Positions 15,154-23,098 of a stretch of 24,723 nucleotides of DNA are shown piece by piece. Origin of the DNA: Thiomargarita sp. (GTDB lineage: Bacteria; Pseudomonadota; Gammaproteobacteria; Beggiatoales; Beggiatoaceae); assembly GCA_030635005.1 (NCBI GenBank), contig DAOVZS010000006.1, forward strand, positions 1 through 24,723, read 5' to 3'. The notes beneath the pieces were generated by a model. It made no database searches. It was given only the letters and a program-made list of their open reading frames with translations, and was not told the DNA's origin. Every line of letters begins with the position of its first letter. The stretch's first letter is position 1. Made by a program: the position numbers and the translations under genes.

Positions 15154-17874
15154 CTACTGTGAATTAGGATCTTGACAAGTTTCTGTTAAACCACCTTCTT
15201 TCAAAATAGCCTGCATGAGTTTCTTCGTAAAACTATTCATATTGCTCGTATATTTATATTTCCAATATCCTGCACAATTAATATGATAGCTTTCCTTAAA
15301 CTGTCCCTTGTCAAGATACCATAGCCCTATAAAAAAGGATTTTATGAAATAGGCTTCATTCAGTTTTGAGCCTTGATCTAATTCAGGAAAAAAATCTTGT
15401 GTCGTGTGAATCAAGCGTGCAAAATCCGCTATTGCCGTATGTAATACCTGATCACTATCATGACTATTTATCCCGTTTTTAAATGTTTTGAGTGCAATTC
15501 CCAAATCATCAAATAAGGTACCTTGTTCCCATGTTTTACCTCTTAACACCGAAATTCCTATGACAAAAAATTCCGTATTGTCATCAAAAAATGTTTTAAA
15601 TGTTTGGTTTAGGTCAGAATATGTTGTCAGCATTGTTTCAAAACGTTGACCATATTTTAAGCCATTTTCAGTGTCTGGTTCTATGTATTCTTCTGGTTCT
15701 ATATATTCTTCTGGTTCTATGTCTATCGGAATCTCTATCTCTTCTTCTTCTTGGAATAATGCTAAGCCAGCCAGCCTCTGCATGAGATCAGTTTTATCCA
15801 TGGGAAAAGTGATCTCTTCAGACAACATTGTTTTCGCAACATCAATCTGTTGATACAGTGTTTCATTCTCTATTAACATACATTTCTGATGGTTAGAATA
15901 TCTTTTGGTCGTTAAATATTCTTCTAAATCATCAATAATCTGTTCTTTAAGCGTATTTAAGGCTTCTTTATCAGCATCGGGCAACTGTTTGAATATTCTA
16001 TTGATACTTTCTTGTGCAGCTGTTTTCATGAATGCTAATCTTTGGTCAATATAATTTTGTGTTTTGAAATCTGATAACGTTTCAAGAGCCTGATGACATT
16101 CTTGTATTGTTGATGCTTGTATTTCGTCTTCTTGTATCACAGTTTTTTTAATAATGGGAGGAACGACAGCTGGTATTACAGTCTTCTTTTTAATAACGGG
16201 AGGAACGACAGCTGGTATCACAGTCTTCTTTTTAATAACGGGAGGAACGACAACTGGTATTACAGTCTTTTTTGCAGCTGGGCGTACCACCACAGGGATT
16301 GGAATATTGACTTTTTTTTCTGTTTTTTCTATACTTTTTTTCTTTTTAGCTACTTTAGCAATCGGTTTTACAGATTTTTTGATTGATTTAACTGCCTTAA
16401 TCAAGTCATCTTTTCGATTACCAATAAAGCTTCCAACACCCATATGCCTGAATTGCTTGTCAATCGTCTTTTGAATATGCCGATTACTTTTCCCGCTTAA
16501 AATACTTAATTTTTGAAACATGACGCGACTATTTCGTATTCCAAGATAAAAAGTATCCTTTTTAATCAATTGGCATGTTGTAAACGGTATTTTATTTTTT
16601 CTGGCTAAAAATAAACCCAATGCATCAACAGAATGTGTCACAGTTTTCTGGAAGGTGATTTTATTAACACCGTTTAAATCATCGATCATCTTATATGCGA
16701 TTGATTTTGCAGTAGCATTGATGATTTCCAAACGTGTTGTTATATTATCACCTTTAAAACACCTGATTTTACTCAAAACAGTATCACATTGTGTTTTATT
16801 TTTAAGACTTGTTATCGCATTAATAAGTGTTGCTTGATCTTCTAAACATTGTCTTGCCTCAGTGATTTCTTTAAATTGAAACGTTTTCCCCAAAGCTACG
16901 ATTTCGATCCAGTCTGTTGTCGCAATAATTTGTTTAAGAGTGTCTATTCTAGCAATAAGCTCTGCATGTTCCTGTTCTGATAAATATGTCAGAATAGCTG
17001 TATTATCATTAAAAAGTTTATGCACTGCAGTATAAGCTATTTTTGCAGGCGTCTTTTTTTTAAGATGGTGATTGATATCAATTAAAATATTCTGGGCACT
17101 ATTGACTAAAATCTTTTTCGCATGTATTTGTAAATCTTGAAGATTCCAATGCCCTAGGTGTGTTTGAGCACGCATCAGTTGTTGACAAAATGAATCTTTA
17201 CCCGCAAGACATTGTTTATATTCTTGAAGGTGTGTTCTACACTGAATATCATTTTTAGTTAATGGCGTAATATGGCTTAAACGTTCTAATTGAGTATCAA
17301 TATGTTGATACTGCGTTAATATTGATTGATTTAAGCCAATAAGATTTGTAATGATACTTGATAGTTCGTCAACCTGACTTTTAATATGCGGAAATTGTGC
17401 CCACCAAAATCCTGTGGTTGTCATGGGGGTGATATCGAATGGTTTTTTCTTTAATTGTGTTAAATGTGCTTGAAATTGTTTTTTTCTCGTCTGCAACAGT
17501 TTATTTGCTAATTGAGCCTTTCCAGCCTTTAATATATTAAAATTTTGCGTCAACTCTGCTGTTGTGAAATCTTTAATAAGCAATAATTTGAGATAAATGG
17601 CCTTATAATAAAAATCCTCTTGTGGATCCAGCCTGTCTTTGATTTGTGATATATATATACGTGCTTTTTCAGGTTTATGTCGTAAAAACCATGCAAGATG
17701 AAATGAACATAATAAATGGTTTGAATTTTGTATAATAAAACGCTTGGCTTGTGTGATCTTGTTTTGTTTAATCAATGAAGTGACTTGGCTACAGTCTACT
17801 TGTGCTGACACATTGGAAATACTGATCAGTATCCATAATAATAGTGTTGATAGTGTTGATAGTATTTTTAACAT
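15154..17874 (-). CDS. Large secreted protein of unknown function with tandem repeats
   Basis: A 906-residue protein with a clear signal peptide (1-24, ending NVSA) and then a long helical N-terminal part of about 480 residues. Residues about 495-590 are a Lys/Pro/Val-rich linker with three copies of a 14-residue unit, IKKKTVIPAVVPPV. Another helical part follows, then an acidic EEYIEP repeat near 717-735, and a C-terminal globular part (about 745-906) ending QDPNSQ. No catalytic motif, lipobox or transmembrane anchor is visible. The linkers suggest an extended periplasmic or surface protein in which the linkers separate folded parts. The ATG has AGGA eight bases upstream. I do not recognise the family, which may be restricted to this lineage. 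Confidence 0.8.
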   Translation of the reverse strand: MLKILSTLSTLLLWILISISNVSAQVDCSQVTSLIKQNKITQAKRFIIQNSNHLLCSFHLAWFLRHKPEKARIYISQIKDRLDPQEDFYYKAIYLKLLLIKDFTTAELTQNFNILKAGKAQLANKLLQTRKKQFQAHLTQLKKKPFDITPMTTTGFWWAQFPHIKSQVDELSSIITNLIGLNQSILTQYQHIDTQLERLSHITPLTKNDIQCRTHLQEYKQCLAGKDSFCQQLMRAQTHLGHWNLQDLQIHAKKILVNSAQNILIDINHHLKKKTPAKIAYTAVHKLFNDNTAILTYLSEQEHAELIARIDTLKQIIATTDWIEIVALGKTFQFKEITEARQCLEDQATLINAITSLKNKTQCDTVLSKIRCFKGDNITTRLEIINATAKSIAYKMIDDLNGVNKITFQKTVTHSVDALGLFLARKNKIPFTTCQLIKKDTFYLGIRNSRVMFQKLSILSGKSNRHIQKTIDKQFRHMGVGSFIGNRKDDLIKAVKSIKKSVKPIAKVAKKKKSIEKTEKKVNIPIPVVVRPAAKKTVIPVVVPPVIKKKTVIPAVVPPVIKKKTVIPAVVPPIIKKTVIQEDEIQASTIQECHQALETLSDFKTQNYIDQRLAFMKTAAQESINRIFKQLPDADKEALNTLKEQIIDDLEEYLTTKRYSNHQKCMLIENETLYQQIDVAKTMLSEEITFPMDKTDLMQRLAGLALFQEEEEIEIPIDIEPEEYIEPEEYIEPDTENGLKYGQRFETMLTTYSDLNQTFKTFFDDNTEFFVIGISVLRGKTWEQGTLFDDLGIALKTFKNGINSHDSDQVLHTAIADFARLIHTTQDFFPELDQGSKLNEAYFIKSFFIGLWYLDKGQFKESYHINCAGYWKYKYTSNMNSFTKKLMQAILKEGGLTETCQDPNSQ
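15674..15727 (-). repeat. 18-bp tandem repeat encoding EEYIEP
   Basis: Three copies of an 18-base unit (TCTGGTTCTATGTATTCT type, starting at 15674, 15692 and 15710) encode the acidic six-residue repeat of the large secreted protein. The third copy is partly degenerate. Confidence 0.8.
16144..16269 (-). repeat. 42-bp tandem repeat encoding a Lys/Pro/Val linker
   Basis: Three nearly identical 42-base units (landmark AGGAACGACA at 16159, 16201 and 16243) encode a 14-residue IKKKTVIPAVVPPV-type repeat. The near identity implies recent expansion or contraction by slippage or recombination. It is coding, not a CRISPR array. Confidence 0.9.
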
Positions 17875-18003
17875 ATTTGTATCCTAGAAAAGGGAAGCAT
17901 TATTTATTATTATGTCATATTTAATCAGATAACACCATAATTAAGATTTTTTCACAATAGTCTGATAAACTATAGTTTTATCATTATCTCTAAGGGAGAG
18001 ACT

Positions 18004-18534
18004 ATGGATTCTCCACATATCCCTGCTGAACACAAAATAGGACTACGTCGTTTTATCATCGCAAGTACCATGCTCTTTATTGTTTGGTTGTTGTTGGTAG
18101 GCAACTTGCATTGGAGTGAGATTGTTGTCGGTCTTATCGTAGCAATGCTGACAGCATGGTTATCTAGTCATCATTTACGTTTTTTAGATGATCTCATTTT
18201 TAATAAGGCAACGCCTTGGCATGTTTTGCGCTATCTACATGTGTTTTTTGTGGCATTAGTACGTGCTAATTTTGATATGGCTCGGCGTGTCTTATCACCT
18301 ACCTTACCGATTAATCCTGCTTTTGTTGAAGTTGAAACACATCTAAAATCTTCATTAGGTAAATTAATATTAGCGAATAGTATCACTTTAACCCCCGGAA
18401 CATTGACGGTGGATGTTAAAGGGCACTATTTACAAGTGCATTGGGTGGATAGTACACCGGGCACTGATTTAAAACATGCGACTCAAGCGATTGCAGAGTC
18501 TTTTGAACGCCATTTACGGGAATTGATTCAATGA
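18004..18534 (+). CDS. mrpE: MrpE/MnhE subunit of a multisubunit cation/proton antiporter
   Basis: The 176-residue product has an N-terminal membrane hairpin (about 17-55, including LHWSEIVVGLIVAMLTAWLS) and a cytoplasmic domain with VLRYLHVFFVALVRANFDMA and NSITLTPGTLTVDVKGHYLQ, both typical of MnhE. MrpE is needed for assembly of the Mrp complex. It opens a seven-gene operon and has a strong GGGAGAG ahead of the ATG. The 129-base gap upstream is divergent with the large secreted protein and holds no gene; I see no convincing promoter in it. The order E-F-G first matches archaeal membrane-bound hydrogenase operons (mbhA-B-C). Confidence 0.93.
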   Translation: MDSPHIPAEHKIGLRRFIIASTMLFIVWLLLVGNLHWSEIVVGLIVAMLTAWLSSHHLRFLDDLIFNKATPWHVLRYLHVFFVALVRANFDMARRVLSPTLPINPAFVEVETHLKSSLGKLILANSITLTPGTLTVDVKGHYLQVHWVDSTPGTDLKHATQAIAESFERHLRELIQ

Positions 18535-18800
18535 ATGCTGTCGCTTTTTACTTAGAAAATATATCAGTTACATTAATGTGCTGTGCATTATTTTTAGGGT
18601 TTTGGCGATTATTAAAAGGACCGTCTGTCGCCGATCGTGTGGTGGCAGCAGATACTTTAGCCATTATCACTACAGTGGGCATTGTATGGATGGCTCATTA
18701 TATGGACAGTGCACTTTATTTGGATATTGCTTTGGTTTATGGTGCATTGGCTTTTGTTGGAATTGTGACCATTGCACGTACGATTGAAGGTAAGCAATGA
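18531..18800 (+). CDS. mrpF: MrpF/MnhF antiporter subunit
   Basis: An 89-residue protein with three membrane segments. The signature RLLKGPSVADRVVAADTLAI lies at about 26-45 and DIALVYGALAFVGIVTIAR at about 65-83, both diagnostic for MnhF. It overlaps mrpE by four bases (ATGA). It is MbhB-equivalent in hydrogenase nomenclature. Confidence 0.93.
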   Translation: MNAVAFYLENISVTLMCCALFLGFWRLLKGPSVADRVVAADTLAIITTVGIVWMAHYMDSALYLDIALVYGALAFVGIVTIARTIEGKQ

Positions 18801-19105
18801 TGAGCATACTTATTGGCAATATTTTTATATTGATAGGTGCCCTCTTTTTATTTTTAGGGGCTTTGGGTTTGGTTCGCATGCCTGATGTGTATAACCGTAT
18901 ACAAGCTGGGACTAAGGCAGTTACATTGGGTTCTTTAGCATTATTGTTCGGCATGAGCTTTCTTCATCCAGATTGGATCCCCAAATTAGTGTTAATTGCA
19001 TTATTTATTTTGCTTACCTCTCCTGTTGGTTCTTCAACAATTGCAAGAGCGGCTTATTTAACAGGTTTACAGCCTTTTACAAAAGAAAAAAAGGAGAAAA
19101 CTTAA
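18797..19105 (+). CDS. mrpG: MrpG/MnhG antiporter subunit
   Basis: A 102-residue protein with three membrane segments and the MnhG signature LGLVRMPDVYNRIQAGTKAV at about 23-42, plus LLTSPVGSSTIARAAYLTG near the end. It overlaps mrpF by four bases and touches the next start (TAATG). It is the MbhC equivalent. Confidence 0.93.
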   Translation: MMSILIGNIFILIGALFLFLGALGLVRMPDVYNRIQAGTKAVTLGSLALLFGMSFLHPDWIPKLVLIALFILLTSPVGSSTIARAAYLTGLQPFTKEKKEKT

Positions 19106-19353
19106 TGTTATTTGGGATTGCTTTAATCAGTATCATCATCATGCTGGGTTCTGCTTTTGCAGTATTGTTTTTCGAAAACTATTTAGCATCAGTAGTGGCA
19201 CTTTCTGTCATGTCTTTAGCATTATCAGTATTATTTGTTGTGTTGCAAGCACCCGATGTCGCCTTAACAGAAGCAGCGGTGGGGGCAGGCGTGAGTAGTG
19301 TCATTTTAGCATTAACCTTACGTCGCATTGGATTGTGGCAGGATAAATCATGA
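19105..19353 (+). CDS. Stand-alone MbhD-like (DUF4040) subunit of the Mrp antiporter
   Basis: An 82-residue three-helix membrane protein: MLFGIALISIIIMLGSAFAV, then LSVLFVVLQAPDVALTEAAV at about 34-53. This is the DUF4040/MbhD domain, which in standard Mrp complexes is part of the MrpA C-terminus. Here it is a separate gene, as in archaeal MBH. A longer frame begins at 18973 inside mrpG, but the ATG at 19105 has a perfect AAGGAG and begins exactly where similarity begins. It overlaps mrpG by one base and the next gene by four. Confidence 0.85.
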   Translation: MLFGIALISIIIMLGSAFAVLFFENYLASVVALSVMSLALSVLFVVLQAPDVALTEAAVGAGVSSVILALTLRRIGLWQDKS

Positions 19354-20027
19354 CAGTATTCAGTGGTGTGATCTTTACAATTGGCTTAGGTGTGTTATTG
19401 ATTGCTGTCATGAAAAGTTTGATTTTGGAACAAGTGCTGACAGGTGGCATTGGTTCGATTATTCTTGAACAAGCGCCTACGGAAGTCGGCAGTGCTAATA
19501 TTGTAAGTTCGGTGTTATTAGCCTATCGGGGTTTAGATACTTTGGGAGAATTAACGGTTTTGTTTGTCGCAGCCACTGCTATTGGTTTGGTATTAGGGCA
19601 GCGCAGTCCAGACACTAAACATGATTCTGAGGCAGGCTTTATCTTACGAAGTGCTGCTGATCTCTTATTTCCCTTCATGATTATGTTAGGGGCTTATATT
19701 ATATTACATGGACATATCACTCCAGGCGGGGGCTTTCAAGGCGGTGCGATTTTAGCCGCTGCTTTTTTTATTCCTATTTTGGCTTCTCCCGCAAGTCCTC
19801 TAAACCATAAAGTGAGTAGTTTAATTGAAGGTTTAGCAGGGACAGCTTTTATTTTAATCGGCTTATTTGCCCTTGTGGGTAAAGGTTATTTTTTAGCACC
19901 CTTATTTGGAACAGGTGATATCGGGGCATTATTTTCAGCGGGCAGCTTGCCTTTACTGTATTTAGCGGTGGGATTAAAAGTGGGATCTGAATTAGCGGGC
20001 TTATTGGCACGCTTGCAAGAGGTTTAA
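19350..20027 (+). CDS. mrpB: MbhE-like/MrpB fusion subunit of the antiporter
   Basis: The 225-residue product combines two regions that are separate in archaeal MBH. Residues about 1-85 resemble MbhE, also found at the end of MrpA (NIVSSVLLAYRGLDTLGELT at 50-69). Residues about 95-225 are the MnhB domain (ILRSAADLLFPFMIMLGAYI at 98-117, then HGHITPGGGFQGGA, characteristic of MrpB/MbhF). It overlaps the MbhD gene by four bases and is followed by mrpC after three. Confidence 0.88.
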   Translation: MTVFSGVIFTIGLGVLLIAVMKSLILEQVLTGGIGSIILEQAPTEVGSANIVSSVLLAYRGLDTLGELTVLFVAATAIGLVLGQRSPDTKHDSEAGFILRSAADLLFPFMIMLGAYIILHGHITPGGGFQGGAILAAAFFIPILASPASPLNHKVSSLIEGLAGTAFILIGLFALVGKGYFLAPLFGTGDIGALFSAGSLPLLYLAVGLKVGSELAGLLARLQEV

Positions 20028-20030
20028 CTG

Positions 20031-20444
20031 ATGACAGAAACAATCGGGATACAGTTAGTATCTTATAGCGGGGCAATGGGATTAATCTTATTAGGTATCT
20101 TTGCACTCGTCAACTATGAGCATCTAATTCGCGTCATATTTGGATTAATATTATTAGAAGCGGGTGTGAATTTGTTTTTGATTACCCTAGCTTATCGTGC
20201 TGATGCGGTAGCGCCCATTATGATTGAGGGACAAACGGCTGCCATGGTTGATCCGATTCCACACGCTTTAGTTTTGACAGCGATTGTTATTGGCGTGGCT
20301 GTCCAAGCCTTAGCTTTGGCTTTAGTCATCAAAACGTATCAAAAGTATGGCACTTTGAATACCAGAATATTAGCCCAACGGATTGCTGAGGAAAGTGGTA
20401 CGCGTATGATTGAGGGTATTCCCACTGAGGTTAAAAAAGTATGA
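20031..20444 (+). CDS. mrpC: MrpC/MnhC (NuoK-like) antiporter subunit
   Basis: A 137-residue NuoK-like protein with three membrane segments: LILLGIFALVNYEHLIRVIF, GLILLEAGVNLFLITLAY with the buried glutamate, and DPIPHALVLTAIVIGVAVQA. All three are MnhC hallmarks. The C-terminal polar tail of about 35 residues is longer than in a minimal NuoK. AGAGG lies within mrpB and the ATG follows its stop by three bases. It overlaps mrpD by four bases. Confidence 0.93.
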   Translation: MTETIGIQLVSYSGAMGLILLGIFALVNYEHLIRVIFGLILLEAGVNLFLITLAYRADAVAPIMIEGQTAAMVDPIPHALVLTAIVIGVAVQALALALVIKTYQKYGTLNTRILAQRIAEESGTRMIEGIPTEVKKV

Positions 20445-21898
20445 ATGCTATTTGGCTTGTTGTTTTACCTCTGTTAGGTGCATTTTTACTCCCTTTAGTC
20501 TATCGTGAAAACATAAAATTGAGGATAGGCATCGGTCCTTTTGTGCTTGGTTTAAACTTAATCATTGCTGTGATGATTTGGTTTGATGTGGCAGCTAATG
20601 GTGCCCATACCATTGTAATGGGTGGGTTTCCAGCTCCTTTAGGTATCATTTTTTATGTTGATCAGTTAGCCTTATTATTTGTCATCATGGTGATTTTAGG
20701 GACGCTTATATTATGGTTAGGCAAGGAAAAGGACTATATTGGCTATATTCAAGAAGAAACGCTACTGTTATTGATAGTAGGGGGGAGTTGTGGATTAGTC
20801 TTGTCAGGAGATTTATTTAATATTTATGTCTTTTATGAAATTGTTGCAGTGTCGTCTTATGGATTAGCAGCCAGCCGTGGCAGTTATGCAGCCAGTGTAC
20901 GATTTCTCATTTTAGGTGCTTTTGGATCATCTTTATTATTATTGGGTATCGCACTCATTTATGCGGTGACTGGCACACTCAATTTGGCACATCTTGCAGT
21001 ATTAGCGCCTCAAAGTTTACAAGGTATTGTGGGAGTCACCGCATTTGTCTTTATCATCATTGGTTTAGGTGTGAAGGCGGAATTATTCCCTGTTAATACG
21101 TGGGTTCCTGAAGTTTATACCACAGCACCTGCACGTATTTCTGCACTTTTGGGGGGGATTGTCTCAAAATTGGCATTGTTGGTTATTTTACGTTTGCTGA
21201 TCACACTCTATGAGAGTAGTGCTGCACATTTATTATTATTGACTTTAGGCGTATTAGGGGTCATTACGGGAGAATTAGCTGCCATGCGTGCGACCCATTT
21301 ACGTCAAATGCTGGCATATTCTTCAATAGGACAATTAGGCTTAGTTGCGATAGCGTTTTCTATTCCCGGTCCTGCAGGCATTATTGCAGGTACTGCGTTA
21401 GCGCTCCATCATGCTATAGTGAAACCCGCTTTATTTATGCTAACAAAAGCTTGGGGGAAACAATTAAGTGATTTAGCAGGGGCTTCGAAAGTCTCTTTGT
21501 TGAGTAGCTTATTATTTTTAGTATTTGCCCTGTCACTGATTGGTATTCCGCCGTTACCTGGATTTTGGGCAAAATTTTTACTGTTGAAAGGGGCGTTAGA
21601 AACCAATATCGCTGCTTATCAAATGGCGATTGCAGTCGTTTTAATCGCAACGGTGATAGAAACCACTTATTTTATGCGGATTGTACGTTTGATGTTTCAA
21701 GAGGAATTGAAAAAAACATCAACGCTCAAAGCCCCTGCCTTACAAGAATTAATGCCTGCTTGTGTATTTCTTGCCATTCTCTTGATCAGTGTATTTGCTA
21801 TAAAACCTATGGGCACACATTTAAATACGTTGGCGATTTCAGCAGCTGATAAAAGTGTTTATATTGATCAAACGTTTGATAAAACGTTGTTTCCTTGA
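20441..21898 (+). CDS. mrpD: MrpD/MnhD (NuoN-like) antiporter subunit
   Basis: The 485-residue multi-spanning protein belongs to the NuoL/M/N/MrpA/D family that carries protons or sodium. The conserved charged residues are present: Glu133 in DLFNIYVFYEIVAVSSYGLA and Lys212 in GLGVKAELFPVNTWVPEVY, matching the known TM5 Glu and TM7 Lys positions, and LHHAIVKPALF at 322-332. It is the only large antiporter-type subunit in the operon; no MrpA large subunit follows. Antiport of Na+ or K+ against H+ is likely, but it could instead belong to a redox-linked complex. Overlaps mrpC by four bases. Confidence 0.92.
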   Translation: MNAIWLVVLPLLGAFLLPLVYRENIKLRIGIGPFVLGLNLIIAVMIWFDVAANGAHTIVMGGFPAPLGIIFYVDQLALLFVIMVILGTLILWLGKEKDYIGYIQEETLLLLIVGGSCGLVLSGDLFNIYVFYEIVAVSSYGLAASRGSYAASVRFLILGAFGSSLLLLGIALIYAVTGTLNLAHLAVLAPQSLQGIVGVTAFVFIIIGLGVKAELFPVNTWVPEVYTTAPARISALLGGIVSKLALLVILRLLITLYESSAAHLLLLTLGVLGVITGELAAMRATHLRQMLAYSSIGQLGLVAIAFSIPGPAGIIAGTALALHHAIVKPALFMLTKAWGKQLSDLAGASKVSLLSSLLFLVFALSLIGIPPLPGFWAKFLLLKGALETNIAAYQMAIAVVLIATVIETTYFMRIVRLMFQEELKKTSTLKAPALQELMPACVFLAILLISVFAIKPMGTHLNTLAISAADKSVYIDQTFDKTLFP

Positions 21899-21904
21899 AT
21901 TTCG

Positions 21905-21978
21905 TACCTAGGGCGTTGCCCCAGGCTGATATATGTCGCCCTTTCAGGGCTTGTATCAGGGGATAATATATCAGCCTG
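21905..21978. repeat. Palindromic repeat (module B) between mrpD and moaA
   Basis: The 52-base core (21905-21956) contains an imperfect CCTAGGGC/GCCCCAGG hairpin and a GCCCT/AGGGC hairpin. Its core differs from the copy at 24599-24650 at only three positions. Outside the core CAGGCTGATATAT (21922-21934) pairs perfectly with ATATATCAGCCTG (21966-21978), so the whole element can fold into a larger structure. The rest of the 177-base gap before moaA (to 22075) shows no gene, no molybdenum-cofactor riboswitch I can recognise and no clear promoter. Confidence 0.8.
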
Positions 21979-22075
21979 TCATGAGTTTATAAAAATAACA
22001 TGAGATTATACATATGTTCAAAATATCCAACCCCTCCCTTTAGACCTCACTTCTCTTTTTTCTTTCATTATCAAT

Positions 22076-23068
22076 ATGCTTGATCAATTAATAGATAAGT
22101 TTCATCGCAAAATTACCTATGTGCGTTTATCAGTGACCGATCGTTGTGATTTTCGCTGTATTTATTGCATGGACGAAAAAATGACTTTTTTGCCCCGATC
22201 CGAATTACTCAATTTAGAAGAATTAGAGTGGGTAGGACGTGCTTTTGTTGAATTAGGGGTAACTAAAATCCGTATTACTGGGGGAGAGCCCTTAGTACGT
22301 AAAAATATCTTACAGCTTTTTCAGGGATTGGGTAAATTAAAAGGATTAAAAGAATTGGTATTAACTACCAATGGCTCACAATTAGAAAAAATGGCTATCT
22401 CTTTAAAAGAAGCGGGTATTCAACGTATTAATATTAGTTTAGATAGTTTGAAACCAGCACGTTTTAAAAAAATGACGCGTGTTGGGAAATTAGATAAAGT
22501 GTTACGGGGTATTGATGCTGCAATACACGCGGGTTTTAAAGGGATTAAAATTAATGCTGTGATTTTAAAAAACCGTAATCATGATGAAGTTATTGATTTA
22601 GTGCAATTTGCAATAGAACGTGGTATTGATATTACTTTTATTGAAGAAATGCCTTTGGGTGTCATCAAAGAACATGATCGTGCAGAGGCCTTTTATTCAA
22701 GTCAACAGATACGTGATGATCTAACAACATCGTTTACCTTATTAGACAGTACAGCATGTACTGATGGACCTTCTAAATATTATACCGTAAAGAATACAGA
22801 TACGCGTGTTGGATTTATTTCTCCGCATACGCATAATTTTTGTGACACCTGTAATCGTGTACGTGTGACGACAGAAGGTCAATTATTATTATGCTTAGGA
22901 AAAGAACAATCTGTGGATTTACAAGCGGTGATACGGGCACATCCTCATGATATCACTGCATTAAAATTGGCTATTATTCAAGCAATAGCACATAAACCAG
23001 AAAAACATAATTTTGATATGACAGCAGCCCCCCAGATTTTACGATATATGAATCGGACTGGTGGTTAG
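22076..23068 (+). CDS. moaA: MoaA, GTP 3',8-cyclase of molybdenum cofactor synthesis
   Basis: MoaA is a radical-SAM enzyme that, with MoaC, makes cyclic pyranopterin from GTP. The N-terminal radical-SAM cluster motif CxxxCxxC is at Cys24, Cys28 and Cys31, with ITGGEPLVRKN at 67-77. The second cluster is at Cys256, Cys259 and Cys273 within NFCDTCNRVR. The protein ends with Gly-Gly, which MoaA needs for activity. At 330 residues it is of normal length. No other molybdenum-cofactor gene is in the window; the following gene is unrelated. The leader has no strong Shine-Dalgarno sequence. Confidence 0.95.
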   Translation: MLDQLIDKFHRKITYVRLSVTDRCDFRCIYCMDEKMTFLPRSELLNLEELEWVGRAFVELGVTKIRITGGEPLVRKNILQLFQGLGKLKGLKELVLTTNGSQLEKMAISLKEAGIQRINISLDSLKPARFKKMTRVGKLDKVLRGIDAAIHAGFKGIKINAVILKNRNHDEVIDLVQFAIERGIDITFIEEMPLGVIKEHDRAEAFYSSQQIRDDLTTSFTLLDSTACTDGPSKYYTVKNTDTRVGFISPHTHNFCDTCNRVRVTTEGQLLLCLGKEQSVDLQAVIRAHPHDITALKLAIIQAIAHKPEKHNFDMTAAPQILRYMNRTGG

Positions 23069-23098
23069 CTGCTTATACCAATACAACGGAGCACACAA

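Noticed and set aside
16144..16269. Possible CRISPR array from regular repeats
   Set aside because: The repeats are tandem with no spacers, keep a 42-base period and read as part of an open frame of the large secreted protein.
16154..16474. Plus-strand ORF with a repeated TAGITVFF peptide
   Set aside because: It is an antisense shadow of the 42-bp coding repeats; the minus-strand frame has a signal peptide and continues for 906 residues.
17941..17976. Promoter for the Mrp operon
   Set aside because: TATAGT at 17971-17976 has no good -35 at a normal distance; too weak to list.
18973..19104. Upstream extension of the MbhD-like gene inside mrpG
   Set aside because: The DUF4040 similarity begins at the ATG at 19105, which has AAGGAG; the extension overlaps mrpG in another frame.
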